From Diphasiastrum complanatum (taxonomy: Eukaryota; Streptophyta; Lycopodiopsida; Lycopodiales; Lycopodiaceae), in the NCBI GenBank assembly GCA_029204225.1, contig CM055103.1, forward strand, positions 3,136,154-3,168,576: a stretch of DNA of 32,423 bases, read 5' to 3'. The position numbers and the translations under genes were made by a program. Of this stretch, positions 9,896 through 20,409 are shown piece after piece. Numbering within the stretch: the stretch's first letter is position 1; each line of letters opens with the position of its first letter. The notes beneath the pieces are model-generated. The model was not told where the DNA came from. It saw nothing but the letters and a program-made list of their open reading frames with translations, and searched no databases.

Positions 9896-10599
9896 ATGAT
9901 GTGTTCATTCATAAAGATGAAAATTGTAAGTTTTCAATCTTAAAGGCAAGCTGTAAACTTCTTATGAGAATAATTGAAGCATCCAAAGTGGACACTTATA
10001 TCCATAAACAAGTAGTTAGCCTTATTGAGATGGAAATACCTTTTGATCTCAATATTAGAAAAATCATGCCAAGTTGTGGTGATTTTTGGACTTATGTTTC
10101 TAGCATAAATAATCTTGATAATCATAGGAAGTGCATATTGTATGGTCGTAGTTGTTGTGATCATTATGAGACATGGAGGTCTTGGATTTCCATCAAGAAG
10201 GAGCGTCATGAAGAGGATCTTAAGGAGTCATCTCAAGGTTCAAGTGTGCCAATAATTGAGGAGAGTCCTTCTCAAGATTCAAGTGTGCCAAGGATTGAGG
10301 AGGAGAGACCTTCTGAAGTTGTGATTCCAAGAAGGATTTTAAGAAACATGGTTGAGCCCATGTGGCTCACATTTCAAGGGAAAGAGGGGCGTATTTCATG
10401 TGGTATACATCTCATACTTACTTCTCTTATGTCATTTGATGAATCAATTTGCTTTAGTGAAATCATTGCATCTCAAAATTGGAGTAAAGCCATACTAGTT
10501 GAGTATGAAGTCTCTCTTGAGAATAGATATGATGTTCTTAAAAGTTTGAAATTGATTTTAAATCAATTAGAAAGCAATGGGTTATTTCATCAAAAGTGA
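9856..10599 (+). pseudogene. Copia-derived ORF (integrase-RT linker region), 247 codons
   Basis: An open frame to 10599. It has an unrecognised N-terminal half (IIEASKVDTYIHKQVVSLIE), a short acidic tandem repeat (SSQGSSVPIIEE then SPSQDSSVPRIEEE), VIPRRILRN, and near the end FDESICFSEIIASQNWSKAI followed by LVEYEVSLENRY. The last part matches the copia linker before the RT (EP..F.EA..S..W..AM..EY.AL..N). It then stops where RT should begin. The order is copia-like but RT is missing. Confidence 0.5.
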
Positions 10600-10660
10600 T
10601 TTGTTTACTCATAGTTTAAAAAACAAGAGCAAAAGCGATTTGTTTACTCATAGTTTAAAA
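10592..10660 (+). repeat. Short direct repeat (39-bp period, two copies)
   Basis: The 30-bp block beginning AAAAGYGATTTGTTTACTC occurs at 10592 and again at 10631 with one difference. Confidence 0.85.
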
Positions 10661-10701
10661 ATTTGTCTTTTTTCAAGTATTGAGGCAAATTGTAACTCTT
10701 T

Positions 10702-11195
10702 ATGAGAGGAAGTGGATCATCTTCTAAAGACACTTATCTCCATAATGAAGTATTTAGTCTCATTGGATCTGAGATTAGCATGGTAAACAAGCACAAAGAT
10801 ATGATGCAAACACTTTGTTATTATAGCATGCATAGCCTTGCCAATTTGGATGAGTCTAATTCTCTAGATCGTGGTAACATGATGTTGGATCTTTGTGATC
10901 CAAATAAGTCAAGAAGAAATCTTTATTTCCTCATGGAGGAGCATGCACATGTCAAAGGAACAAGCCTCAAGGTCAAGCATCTACATGAAATTTGGAAGGA
11001 ATCAACTTTAAAGGTGCTAGGATGGTGCAAAGCTCTCAAGTTCATCAAAGATGTCAACATCAAAAAAGCACTATCATGGATATGGTGATCTCGGATCAAC
11101 ATCAAGCTCATTGGCTGATCTTCACACCTTTTGAACTAGCAAAGACCAATTCAGCCCATGGAGTCAAGTTCAAGATCATCATGTTATCAAGCTAG
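10702..11195 (+). pseudogene. Duplicate of the 9.96-10.2 kb coding relic
   Basis: An open frame (about 128 codons to 11088, no recognised domain) whose start (KDTYLHNEVFSLIGSEI) repeats VDTYIHKQVVSLIEMEI at about 9983. DNA similarity is clear over about 75 bp at an offset of about 740 bp, then fades. It ends shortly before a polypurine tract and LTR, so it occupies the 3' end of the element. No enzyme motif is visible. Confidence 0.4.
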
Positions 11196-11411
11196 ATTTT
11201 TGAGGAGTGTGAAAAATGCAAAAATTATGCTTGTTCAAGGCCAAATCTATGTCTATAGGATGATTACACATGTGTGGATCATGTTCTCACGTGTGAAATA
11301 AATGTACTTTTCATGTAGTACAATCATATACCTTGTACATATAGTTTAAATCAAGCTCTATTGGCTAAAAAGATTTATGCATTCTTGGTCCAATTTTGCA
11401 GATTTTCCACA
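11196..11411 (+). repeat. Polypurine tract and 204-bp copia-type LTR
   Basis: TTTTTGAGGAG (11197-11207) precedes TGTGAAAAATGC at 11208. The LTR runs to TTTTCCACA at 11411, so it begins TG and ends CA and is 204 bp. It is bounded on both sides by functional landmarks: the polypurine tract before and a perfect primer binding site after. Confidence 0.75.
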
Positions 11412-11423
11412 TGGTATCAGAGC
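11412..11423 (+). promoter_or_regulatory. Primer binding site, initiator tRNA-Met
   Basis: TGGTATCAGAGC, the standard plant retrotransposon sequence complementary to the 3' end of initiator tRNA-Met, with no gap after the LTR. Confidence 0.85.
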
Positions 11424-11473
11424 CAAGTACAAGAGGATTTATGAAGATTTGATGGGGTTGATCCAAAACTAAG

Positions 11474-11860
11474 CCCAAATTAGCAAGTTTTTGGAAAGTA
11501 GCTAATTTTGATGTGGCAAGTTGGATTGGATAGGTATACTCAAAATTTTTGCATCAAACTTGGTTGTGGGCTGCAGGGGTACTCTTCACATGTGTTAGGA
11601 CGTACAGTACTAGTTTTTGAGCCTTATGTTACAATTTGATGAACATACACCCAAATTAGCAAGTTTGTGGAAACTAGCTAATCTTGAGGTAAAGAGTTTG
11701 ATAGATTCAATATTTTTGTACCAAAACTTGTTGTAGGCACGTTTGGGGCCGTACAGATCCAGTTTTGGTTGATAAAATTCAAATTGATGCATAATTTGAC
11801 TCATACACCCAAATTTAGTGATTTTTAGTGCAAATTCAAGCATATTCTATAGAGATTTTA
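11474..11860 (+). repeat. Tandem repeat of about 170-176 bp downstream of the PBS
   Basis: Units start with CCCAAATTAGCAAGTTT at 11474, CCCAAATTAGCAAGTTT at 11650 and CCCAAATTTAG at 11818. The first two are similar throughout (GGAAA.TAGCTAAT, TTTTTG.A.CAAAACTTG-like, GTACAG); the third is partial. The region is non-coding and resembles a retroelement leader. Confidence 0.7.
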
Positions 11861-12851
<991 letters not shown>

Positions 12852-12883
12852 CATTCTTGGTCCAATTTTGCAGATTTTCCACA
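12852..12883 (+). repeat. Copy of the last 32 bp of the 11.2-kb LTR
   Basis: Bases 12852-12883 are identical to 11380-11411, the LTR end ...GATTTTCCACA. The following AGTATCGAGGC (12890-12900) looks like a mutated primer binding site. It therefore appears to be the 3' end of another LTR of this family. Confidence 0.75.
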
Positions 12884-12887
12884 TTAT

Positions 12888-13812
12888 TCAGTATCGAGGC
12901 GAGAACCATTTCCTGCCACCAAGGTCAAGAATCGGATATTTTGGCCCAAGCTCACAAGCGTCGATACCGGCAACTTAGCCAAAGACATGGTCACCAACTG
13001 CCATGTATTCTACCAGAAGCACCATGGCAACCCGGATCGCGACGTCAGATAATTTGCGGACAATTGCGGCCTAGTAACATTTGTGGCAGAATTGAAGGGT
13101 TTTTGGAATCGAGGGCTTTCCCCACATTAGAGGAGTTTTGAGCTCCAAAAAGACCCTTTAAGAATTCGTGCAAGATGTAGTTTATATTATTAAAATATTA
13201 TAACACTAATACATTTGACTTGCCATAACTTCTTAATTGCAGCTCAAAAGTATGTCATCTAACATATCATTAGAAAGCCCTTGGCAAGCGCTTTCCAATG
13301 CACCAAACTCCGCTAAATTTGGACTTACCACTAAAAAGTTATGCCATTTTTAGTGTGGAATCAAAATGTGGACTCAAAAAGTTACGTTACGTAGATTTCA
13401 AATTTGAGCTTTTTGATTGGTCCATGTGTAAGAAAAAATTGAGAAAAAATATAAAAAGAATCTTTACAAAGGGTCTTTTTTGGATTTAGAACTCCTCTAA
13501 TGATAGCCATTGATATCAACAAACCACTGCGCACGCAAGAAGACCACATCAACGTAGCAAGGCTTTATTATCGCGTCGCCCTTACTTCGGCCCTACACGT
13601 TGATATGGTGGAGCTATAAAAAACCCACAATTTTCTACAGGGTATGTTCCATTACTACAAACCCATGCCCTACCTGAACAAATTACTGTGGCAAATGATG
13701 GAGGGCATCAACAACAAAATTTACCAATCCCAACAACAACAATCTCGCCTCCAAGAAGCTCAAAAAATCCAGGACGAAAAAGCTTTGATTGGTGTGGGAC
13801 CACCAATCCAAT
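12888..13812 (+). pseudogene. Gag-like ORF of a retroelement, split by an inserted inverted-repeat element
   Basis: The frame at about 12897-13050 (REPFPATKVKNRIFWPK, then AKDMVTNCHVFYQ) continues after an in-frame stop at 13050-13052 to 13124. It resumes after the insertion in IAIDINKPLRTQEDHINVA, has another stop near 13617, and ends with a Gln-rich coiled stretch (YQSQQQQSRLQEAQKIQDE) at a TAA just before a polypurine tract. GC content is higher than in the flanks. I do not recognise the family. Its placement (decayed PBS before, polypurine tract and LTR after) makes it the single ORF of a non-autonomous element. The two halves belonging together is inference. Confidence 0.45.
13125..13502. 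mobile_element. MITE-like element with about 43-bp imperfect terminal inverted repeats
   Basis: The left end CATTAGAGGAGTT..TCCAAAAAGACCCTTT (in two parts) is mirrored by the right end AAAGGGTCTTTTTTGGA..AACTCCTCTAATG (in two parts), 378 bp overall. TA dinucleotides lie at equivalent places near both ends (13128-13129 and 13498-13499), as for a TA target duplication, but because the ends are palindromic this is ambiguous. No transposase is inside. It interrupts the gag-like ORF. Confidence 0.7.
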
Positions 13813-14606
13813 AAGGAGGGGAATAATGTTAGCAACTGTGCTAACACAAAGAAAAATAAAAAGAAATAAATAAAAGTCCATGGCATGTGTTTTATAAGCC
13901 CACGTATCTGTCAATAAACTTCCACCATGGCATATGTTTTGTAAGTCCATGAGTAGAAGCTTAAAATAATAATAAAATAGCTTAAACTTAGATTTAGAAC
14001 TTAGACTTAGGAAACTTAAGCTTAGAAATATTTGTCTTAAGTTTTCCTAAGTTAGAAAATTTGAAGTTCTAAATCCTAAGTTAGAAGTTCTAGAATGGCT
14101 AGAAATAAGTTAGTCCCATAAGTTAGTGGATACTTTTGGAAGACCCTCCTTGCCATAAAAGGAGAGGTAAATAACACTTTTGAGATTATGCTAATTGCTC
14201 TCTCTTGAGATTATCTTGCTATTTCACTTGTGTTCCCTTTGGAAAGGTGCATAGCTTGAGGGAAGGTGCTTGGGCCTCCTCTTGCCTCCTTTTCATCGGT
14301 TTCTATATTGTGGCATCTTCTTATTTGCTATTTGCTTAGTTAGCCACAATCTATTATTTATATCTCCCTTTTGGGTGCTAAATAAGTAGTAGTTTAATCT
14401 TCTTGCTAGTTGGGTATTGCCTTAGCAAGGTCTTAATATTTTGTTAATCTTGGTTAGTTGGGAAGCCTTAGCCAAGCTAGTTCTATTTCTGTATTGAGCA
14501 CCAGTTGGGAAAGCCTTGGTGCTCCCATTCTTGTTTGTTTATTTCCATTTGAAAGTTTTTTGGTAGGTTCTTAAAAGGTGGACGATCCTCTTTACACTAT
14601 ACTACA
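13813..14606 (+). repeat. Polypurine tract and 780-bp LTR
   Basis: AATAAGGAGGGGAATAA leads into TGTTAGCA at 13827. The start forms a perfect 8-bp palindrome (TGTTAGCA, ACTG, TGCTAACA). A plausible LTR end is ACTATACTACA at 14606. A hairpin made of ACTTAGGAAACTTAAG (14005-14020) and its complement (14036-14052) lies inside. No second LTR was seen, so the 3' boundary is tentative. Confidence 0.55.
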
Positions 14607-14933
14607 CCCGTGAGTATCTAGCCATCGCGTAAACTAGAAATACTTCCAACAACAATAGTTAGTGAACTGTCATAAAGTCTTCTGACAGTTTATTTGGATC
14701 AATTTTTTCCTGATGAGAAAAAGTCGATTAGTTGATGGTTGGTGAAAAGTCGACAAAGTTAGATTTGATGGAGGTAGTAAAAACGTCGATGTCAAGTTTG
14801 AACATATGTATATCTATACATGAGAGAAGTCGAAGTCGATGACTTCAAAGTCGAACTTCAACATATTTTTCAGGATGCTCATTATTGAATGGATTTGAGA
14901 TTGAACATCGAAATCCGACACTCTCTCTTAATG
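14607..14933 (-). repeat. 3' LTR start and polypurine tract of a minus-strand copia element
   Basis: On the minus strand, CATTAAGAGAGAG (14933-14921) follows the pol stop and precedes TGTCGGATTTCGATG (from 14920 downward). About 314 bp of LTR are present before the neighbouring plus-strand LTR at 14606. No CA end was identified, so the LTR is probably truncated. Confidence 0.55.
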
Positions 14934-16389
14934 TAGATCTTGAAATTTTTTTATCTTCAGATTTAACATGTCATTAAATCTGAGATGGTACTCTTTTGAT
15001 AGAGCCTTTGTGAAGTAATTAGCTGCCATAAGATCTGTCCTACAGTAAACCAATGATACTTTCTTGCCTTGCACTTTTTCTGTAAGGTAGTGATACCTGA
15101 TTTTGATATGTTTGCTTCGAGAATGAAATCTCAAATTTAGAGATTGTGCTATTGTGCTTTCATTGTCACAATAAATTGTCATTGGATTTAGCTGTGAGCA
15201 AGGTCGATACCTACAACTGGATTTCTTAGCCAAATTGCCTCCTTGGTAGCATTCGTGACAACTATGTATTCTGATTCGATCAATGATAATGCTACTGAAA
15301 TCTGCTTTTGGCTGTCCCAAGAGATTGGACCTTGATTGTATAAATATACAAATCCAAAAGTTGATCTTCTGGTATCGATATCTCCAACCAATCTACATCT
15401 ATGTATCCTTCGAGAATATTGACAGACTGGCTGTCTCCATAGTAGATGCTGAGGTTTTTAGTTGCTTGAACATATTTCATGACTTTCATGAGTGCTTTCC
15501 AATGAGTCAGTGACAATAGAAACTGGTTGAGTGACTGATCAAGTATGCAAGATCTAGTCGTGTGCAAAGCATTGCATACATCAATGAGTCGATGATGGAG
15601 TGAAAGGGATATTGCTTCATTTCCTCCTTTTTTGCCTCTATTTGAGGAGATTGTTCCTTTGATAGCTTTAGTCTAGGGTCGAGTTGAAAGTGAATCGATT
15701 TGTGGTTGGCCATTCCATACTTTTTTAGCACGTTGGTGGTCAACATCAGGTGTTGACATTGCCTCAGAACAGTTGTTGGTTCTTGCACAAAGTAGCAAGC
15801 TAAATCATCCATAAATCAGAATGGAGGCTCTCTGGATCTATTCGATCTTCTGAATTGAATTTCGATCCTTTGACGTGGTTCATGTTGTCGAGGTTTAGAC
15901 TCATTGTCAGAGTCGATGTCGAGCTTGTGATCAGTTTCGAGTTTGAAGTTGTCGACTCTGGGATTAGAAGTTGATGGAGCTTTCCCTTTGTGGTTGATAA
16001 ATTTGTCTTCCACAAAATATGACATCTCTGCTCATGAAAGTTTTTTGAGTGTCCAAATTGTAGAGCTTGTATGCCTTGTGGTCTGGGGAATAACTGATGA
16101 AGATCGACTTTCTGTTGGTGTCGTCCAACCTCTTTCTTAGATCTTCAAAGATCTGAGATTAAGCAATGCATCCAAAAACTCGAATATGCTTGAGTGATGG
16201 CTTCAATCCTATCCACACATCATAAGGTGTTTTTCCATTCAGAGCCTTAGTGATGGATTGATTTTGTAGATGGGCAGCTGTAGTAATAGCTTTTGCCCAA
16301 AAATTCTTTGGAAGAGAGACATGGGCCAACATGCTCTTGGCACTTTCGATGAGTGTCCAATTCTTTCTCTCTGTAGAACACCTGATCAA
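14928..16389 (-). pseudogene. Copia integrase-linker-RNase H, minus strand, RT core deleted
   Basis: Minus-strand reading from 16389: TERKNWTLIESAKSMLAHVS and KTPYDVW...IRVFGC (integrase after the catalytic Glu), a charged linker with RRSNRSREPPF, then directly the post-YVDD segment VLKKYGMANHKSIHFQLDPR, KLSKEQSP, MYAMLCTRLDLAY. After this come WKALMKVMKYVQ, the RNase H pieces DTRRSTFGFVY and CDNESTIAQ, HSRSKHIKIRYHY and the end ANYFTKALS. The RT palm, including FLNG, LYGLKQ and YVDD, is missing at the 15.81-kb junction. Several frame changes occur. It is a dead, internally deleted copy. Confidence 0.9.
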
Positions 16390-16884
16390 ACAGATCTCGA
16401 TTTTACTAACAAAGTGTGCAGTTTACTTGACAAAGAATGAGAAAGAAATGAATACGAACTCGAAACATTTCTATTCGTGATCAACCTCGAAGGATTTGCG
16501 AAATTTATCATGCAGTCAACTCAAAAGATTCGCGAAATAGTTTCTTGTAGAAGATCGTGGTTTTTCTTGTTGAGTCTCAAACACTCAAACTGAAGAGATT
16601 CTCAGACTCATTAAATCAGAGACACAATAGCGAAAAAAGACTATACTGATTTAGATTCAGAATTATAAATTTATTTTTGATCAATAGTTTCTGTTTGTCT
16701 AAAATTGTCTTAAGTTATCTCTTAATTCTGCATATTATTTTCGCACGCATATTCAATCAGAGCAAATATTGTTCTATTAGTACATAGATCAGATACAGAC
16801 CCGATTGAAGACACTGATATTAGTTTGATAAATTCAAACTTTCATTGTGTTCTCTGTGGAAGAATAATTACTATTTTTTCTACA
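16390..16884 (+). repeat. Probable 5' LTR of the plus-strand copia element
   Basis: The end TTTTTTCTACA (16884) followed one base later by a perfect primer binding site marks a 5' LTR end. The LTR start cannot be fixed; the sequence up to the inverted copia half at 16389 has no coding signal. Confidence 0.55.
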
Positions 16885-16885
16885 T

Positions 16886-17032
16886 TGGTATCAGAGCTTA
16901 CGGAATTAAAGCTAATATAGTGGTATCAGAGCATACAGGTTCAAAGCTGATACAGTGGTATCAGAGCGTACAAGATCAAATTTGATATAGTAATATCAGA
17001 ACGAATCAGAGTCGATATAGTAGTATCTTCGC
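16886..17032 (+). repeat. Iterated primer binding site, 35-bp tandem repeat
   Basis: TGGTATCAGAGC occurs perfectly at 16886, 16921 and 16956, exactly 35 bp apart. A degenerate copy (TAATATCAGAAC) is at 16991 and a further one (TAGTATCTTCGC) at 17021. The intervening 23 bp are also related (..TTAAAGCTAATATAG, ..TCAAAGCTGATACAG, ..TCAAATTTGATATAG). The first copy is in the normal position beside the LTR. Confidence 0.9.
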
Positions 17033-17078
17033 ATCCTTCTCAACAAGCCGCTATCTGGAGTGATTCAAAAAATAGAAG

Positions 17079-17930
17079 ATGTCGTCGATCAGCAATATTC
17101 AGGCTAATATCACTACGATCTTGGATCCAGAAGGTTCAACTACTTGATTTGGAAATTAAAGACTTCACTCATATTGAAGGGCGAAGGTCTTTGGCAATGG
17201 GTAGAACCAATTGAGGATAAGCCAGTAGCTACTCCTGGCAAAGAATTTCGAAAATGGAGTTTAAGAAATGACAAAGCTATAGCAATTATTGCGTGTTCAG
17301 TGCATGACAATATAATGCTAGATCTTACATCAATTTCAAACACACAAGATTTATGGAAAGAATTGCAAACCAAGAATGAGATCTCGTAATCAGATCATGT
17401 TTTTGGAAGACCAATTAACTTACCTACAGTGGGACGACAAAGACCTGAACGCATTCGTACGAAAGATAAAAGACTTATTTATTTCCTTGCAGAATTCTGG
17501 CGCAGAAAATACAATTTCGAAGGAAAAAAAGCTTAGTTATTTTCTTTGAGTCCTACCCAGGTCATTCCACACAACTCGAACCTTATTGGCGAAAGATGCG
17601 ACAATGACACTTCAAAAGGCAATAGACGAAGTTAAAGAGGAGGAAGAAGCTCGTGAACACTATGATGACAATGGTGATTCCAAAAATGCTCTATTTACTC
17701 AAAAGAATAAATCTTCTAAGAAGTCTATGTTTAAGAGGGAGTCGTCTAAAAAGAACGAGTCTAAGACAAATGATCAACAATCTAAAAAACAACAGAAAAA
17801 TTCTGGTGATAAGAGGATCTGCAACAAATGTAGAAGATCAGGTCACATAGAAGATAAGTGTTGGTTAAACCCAAAGATTGAATGCATTCATTGTCATAAA
17901 CGGGGTCATGCAGTAGTAGACTGTTATTAG
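17079..17930 (+). pseudogene. Copia gag (UBN2-type) with two CCHC zinc knuckles
   Basis: The probable start is ATG at 17079, followed after a frameshift near 17130 by NYLIWKLKTSLILKGEGLWQ and NDKAIAIIACSVHDNI, typical of copia gag. A shift near 17385 leads to LEDQLTYLQWDDKDLNAF, then a stop/shift near 17548, and a Lys/Ser-rich region. Two knuckles are intact: CNKCRRSGHIEDKC and CIHCHKRGHAVVDC, both CX2CX4HX4C. Gag forms the virus-like particle and binds RNA. At least three breaks make it non-functional. Confidence 0.9.
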
Positions 17931-18030
17931 AATTCCAGAAACAAAAAGGAGCAGAATGGAAGTGAACCTTCAAATTCAGACTATGTCGAAGACAAAGCAG
18001 AATGCGCCAGAGCAGTAGAAGATAGGGCAA

Positions 18031-18558
18031 CAAGGAACTCAGCAACTTATGTTAGTGTTGATCTACGACTATTCATCTAATTCAATTCGAGAGGTAGTAC
18101 TTGATTCGGGAACCACCTCACATTTTGTTTCCTCAAAACAAATATTGTCTGAGTACAAGAAGACAAATTATTCGAGATTCATTATACTTGGAGATGGTTC
18201 TAATCACGTGGTTGATAGAACTGGTGTACTATGGCTAGACACGAATCAGGGTGACAAGAAACTGGAGGAAGTTCTCTATGTCCCTACTCTTGACAAAGAT
18301 CTTCTATCTATAGCAAAGATAGTCGATACATGCATGTCAATAACCTTCACAAAGAACTCTTGTAAACTGTTCGAGGAAGATTCTGATAACCTGGTTGCTA
18401 AAGGCAACAAAGAAGGAAATTTGTATCACTTCAACATTCGAACTAGAATCGAACAAGCCAATCAAACTCAAGAATCGACAGATATTCTGTAGTACAAGAG
18501 GCTATGTCACATGAACATGGAAGCCTTGTACCAAGCCAGCAATTGTGTACACACATAC
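18031..18558 (+). pseudogene. Copia protease and GAG-pre-integrase, truncated
   Basis: Same element as the gag upstream. The aspartic protease active site is VVLDSGTTSHFVS (about 18092-18130). It is followed by ILGDGSNHVV, VLYVPTLDKDLLSIAKI and, past a TAG at 18490-18492, YKRLCHMNMEALYQASN, the pre-integrase H..LGH....L pattern. Homology ends about 10 bp before the CT microsatellite, so integrase, RT and RNase H are absent here. Confidence 0.9.
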
Positions 18559-18564
18559 CTTATT

Positions 18565-18568
<4 letters not shown>

Positions 18569-18652
<84 letters not shown>
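18569..18652 (+). repeat. (CT)n microsatellite, 42 units
   Basis: 84 bp of perfect CT dinucleotide, located just where the copia coding homology ends. Confidence 0.98.
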
Positions 18653-18656
<4 letters not shown>

Positions 18657-18729
18657 ACAAATAAAATTACGCCAAATCACAAACGATGCATTGAGCAACC
18701 CAAAACTTTCTTTGTTGCCCAAAACTTTT

Positions 18730-18811
18730 GCGTGGTACACTCACGCAAGTAAATACCTATAACCAGATCCTAGAAATTTGTGTGGTAGACCCATGCGTGG
18801 TACAACCACGC
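18730..18811. repeat. Two tandem copies of a small hairpin
   Basis: GCGTGGTACACTCACGC (18730-18746) and GCGTGGTACAACCACGC (18795-18811) are related short palindromes. They lie in a repeat that also shares a following AAATxxxTACCTAxAACCA-like stretch. Confidence 0.65.
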
Positions 18812-20409
18812 AAATGATAATTACCTAAAACCAAATAAAAAAGTTTGCTCTTTGCCACGAAATTCAAAAATTGAAAAAATTCGCCTTTTCTTGGCCGGAC
18901 GAGGGTGTACCTGCCGAAAAATGTATCGGCATGGCTCTATTACGCGTCAATTGCCATGTGCATTGCCACATGAATTGCCACGCGAACATGACGAGCTTCA
19001 AATTAATCCCGTGTTATGTGCATGCAAAGTGCCAAAGCATGTAGTTGTGGTACTGCTGTACTGAAAATGATAAATATAGAGAAGCATATAATTGTTTGAG
19101 TGTGGAGTTACTTGATGGAGATATATATACACAGAAATAAGAAAGTCTCAAACTAGTATTTAACCACAAAATGGAGAGAGAGGAAGAAACAAAATGAAAA
19201 CAATGTGAACATTTGTGAGAATGAGTCCATAAGGGTCTTAAAACAAAAACCTAAATAAGTTACATTAAGTGGGGGATTGAATAAAAGAGACTTCTTTTTT
19301 ATGTGAAACATAGGGTTAAAGTATGGTTAATGGCTGCAACATGTTTTTGGGTCAAAGTTAAATGTGTCATGTCATAGGAACTAAATATCTAAGAGAAATT
19401 ATGGTCTAACATCTGGTGATTGGTGATAAGTGTGAGTTTCATGCTGCAGGAGCATCCAAAACTAATTGCAATTTACACCTTCAAGGTTGAAAAGTTGGAA
19501 ACAGTAGGGAATAGTTCAGGTTTCATGTTTATGTCACAGAAACAATGATTGGATTGGAGGAGATATAGCGTACGCTTAGATAAAGAGAGCATAAGTCTAG
19601 AGGAGACAAGTTTAAGAGAAAAAAATTTGCAATCAAGGCCTGATGATTACGTCTACCAAAGTCATATATATACTGAACTCTTTCAACCATCAATGCAATA
19701 TGAACGATTTTGTCAAAAGATTAATCCTTCATGTTGGAATTTGAATGATTCCAGACCTAAATGTAATGAATAACGAATAAATTGCTCTTCATTAGCAATA
19801 AAGAGCTCTCAGACTTGGTTCATAAAAAGAATTTTATAAGTGTCTTTACTAAGTGTTTCTTCTATCTAAATGACGATTTGTATATCTGAATTTTGTGCTG
19901 AAAATTGCAATGAGAAGATAATCTCTCCTAATTAGCTTCAAAATCATTGACTAAGGAGTCTACAGTTCCGTACAGATAGCATATTCTGCATCCCATTGCT
20001 ATCCAATCAAGCGAGCTTTGTTTGAAGGTCTCATCTTCTCAGCATTCTCTCGATCCTGCTGGAAATACGCATCTCTAAACATGGAGATTGCAGCAAAAAT
20101 AAAAAAGGCAGGCCTTTCTGAAATTGCAGAACTGACAGCTGCTCATCTGTTTTCTATGTCCTGTATGCCTCAAAACAGAAAGGACCTAGAAATCGATTGT
20201 TGGCCCCGATGTCAAAAGCAACTCACCGTCACCTAACAAAAAGGAATCTAAGGAACAATATTTATGTGCAATCAGACTATAAAAAAAAAAATTCCTGTTG
20301 AAATGACACCCAGAAATCAGTATCAAAAGAGCTGAAGTGGGGATAACTATCCTTCAATTGAGTACCAATCTTAGGAAAGTCCCAAGATTCTTCCAGAAAA
20401 TGTACACAA
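18812..20409. other. Intergenic sequence downstream of the GALS gene
   Basis: About 1.6 kb with only short, low-information frames (for example 19549-19773 and 20018-20236) and no recognised domain. Short repeats of ATTGCCAYG occur at 18949-18990. The part nearest 20409 should contain the 3' UTR of the minus-strand GALS gene. I could not pick a confident poly(A) signal. Confidence 0.45.

Noticed and set aside
16886-16967. tRNA gene remnants
   Set aside because: TGGTATCAGAGC is the retrotransposon primer site next to an LTR; no cloverleaf can be formed around it.
18504-18752. Plus-strand frame through the CT repeat
   Set aside because: Its open length is due to the CT dinucleotide tract; the first part is the copia pre-integrase region in another frame.
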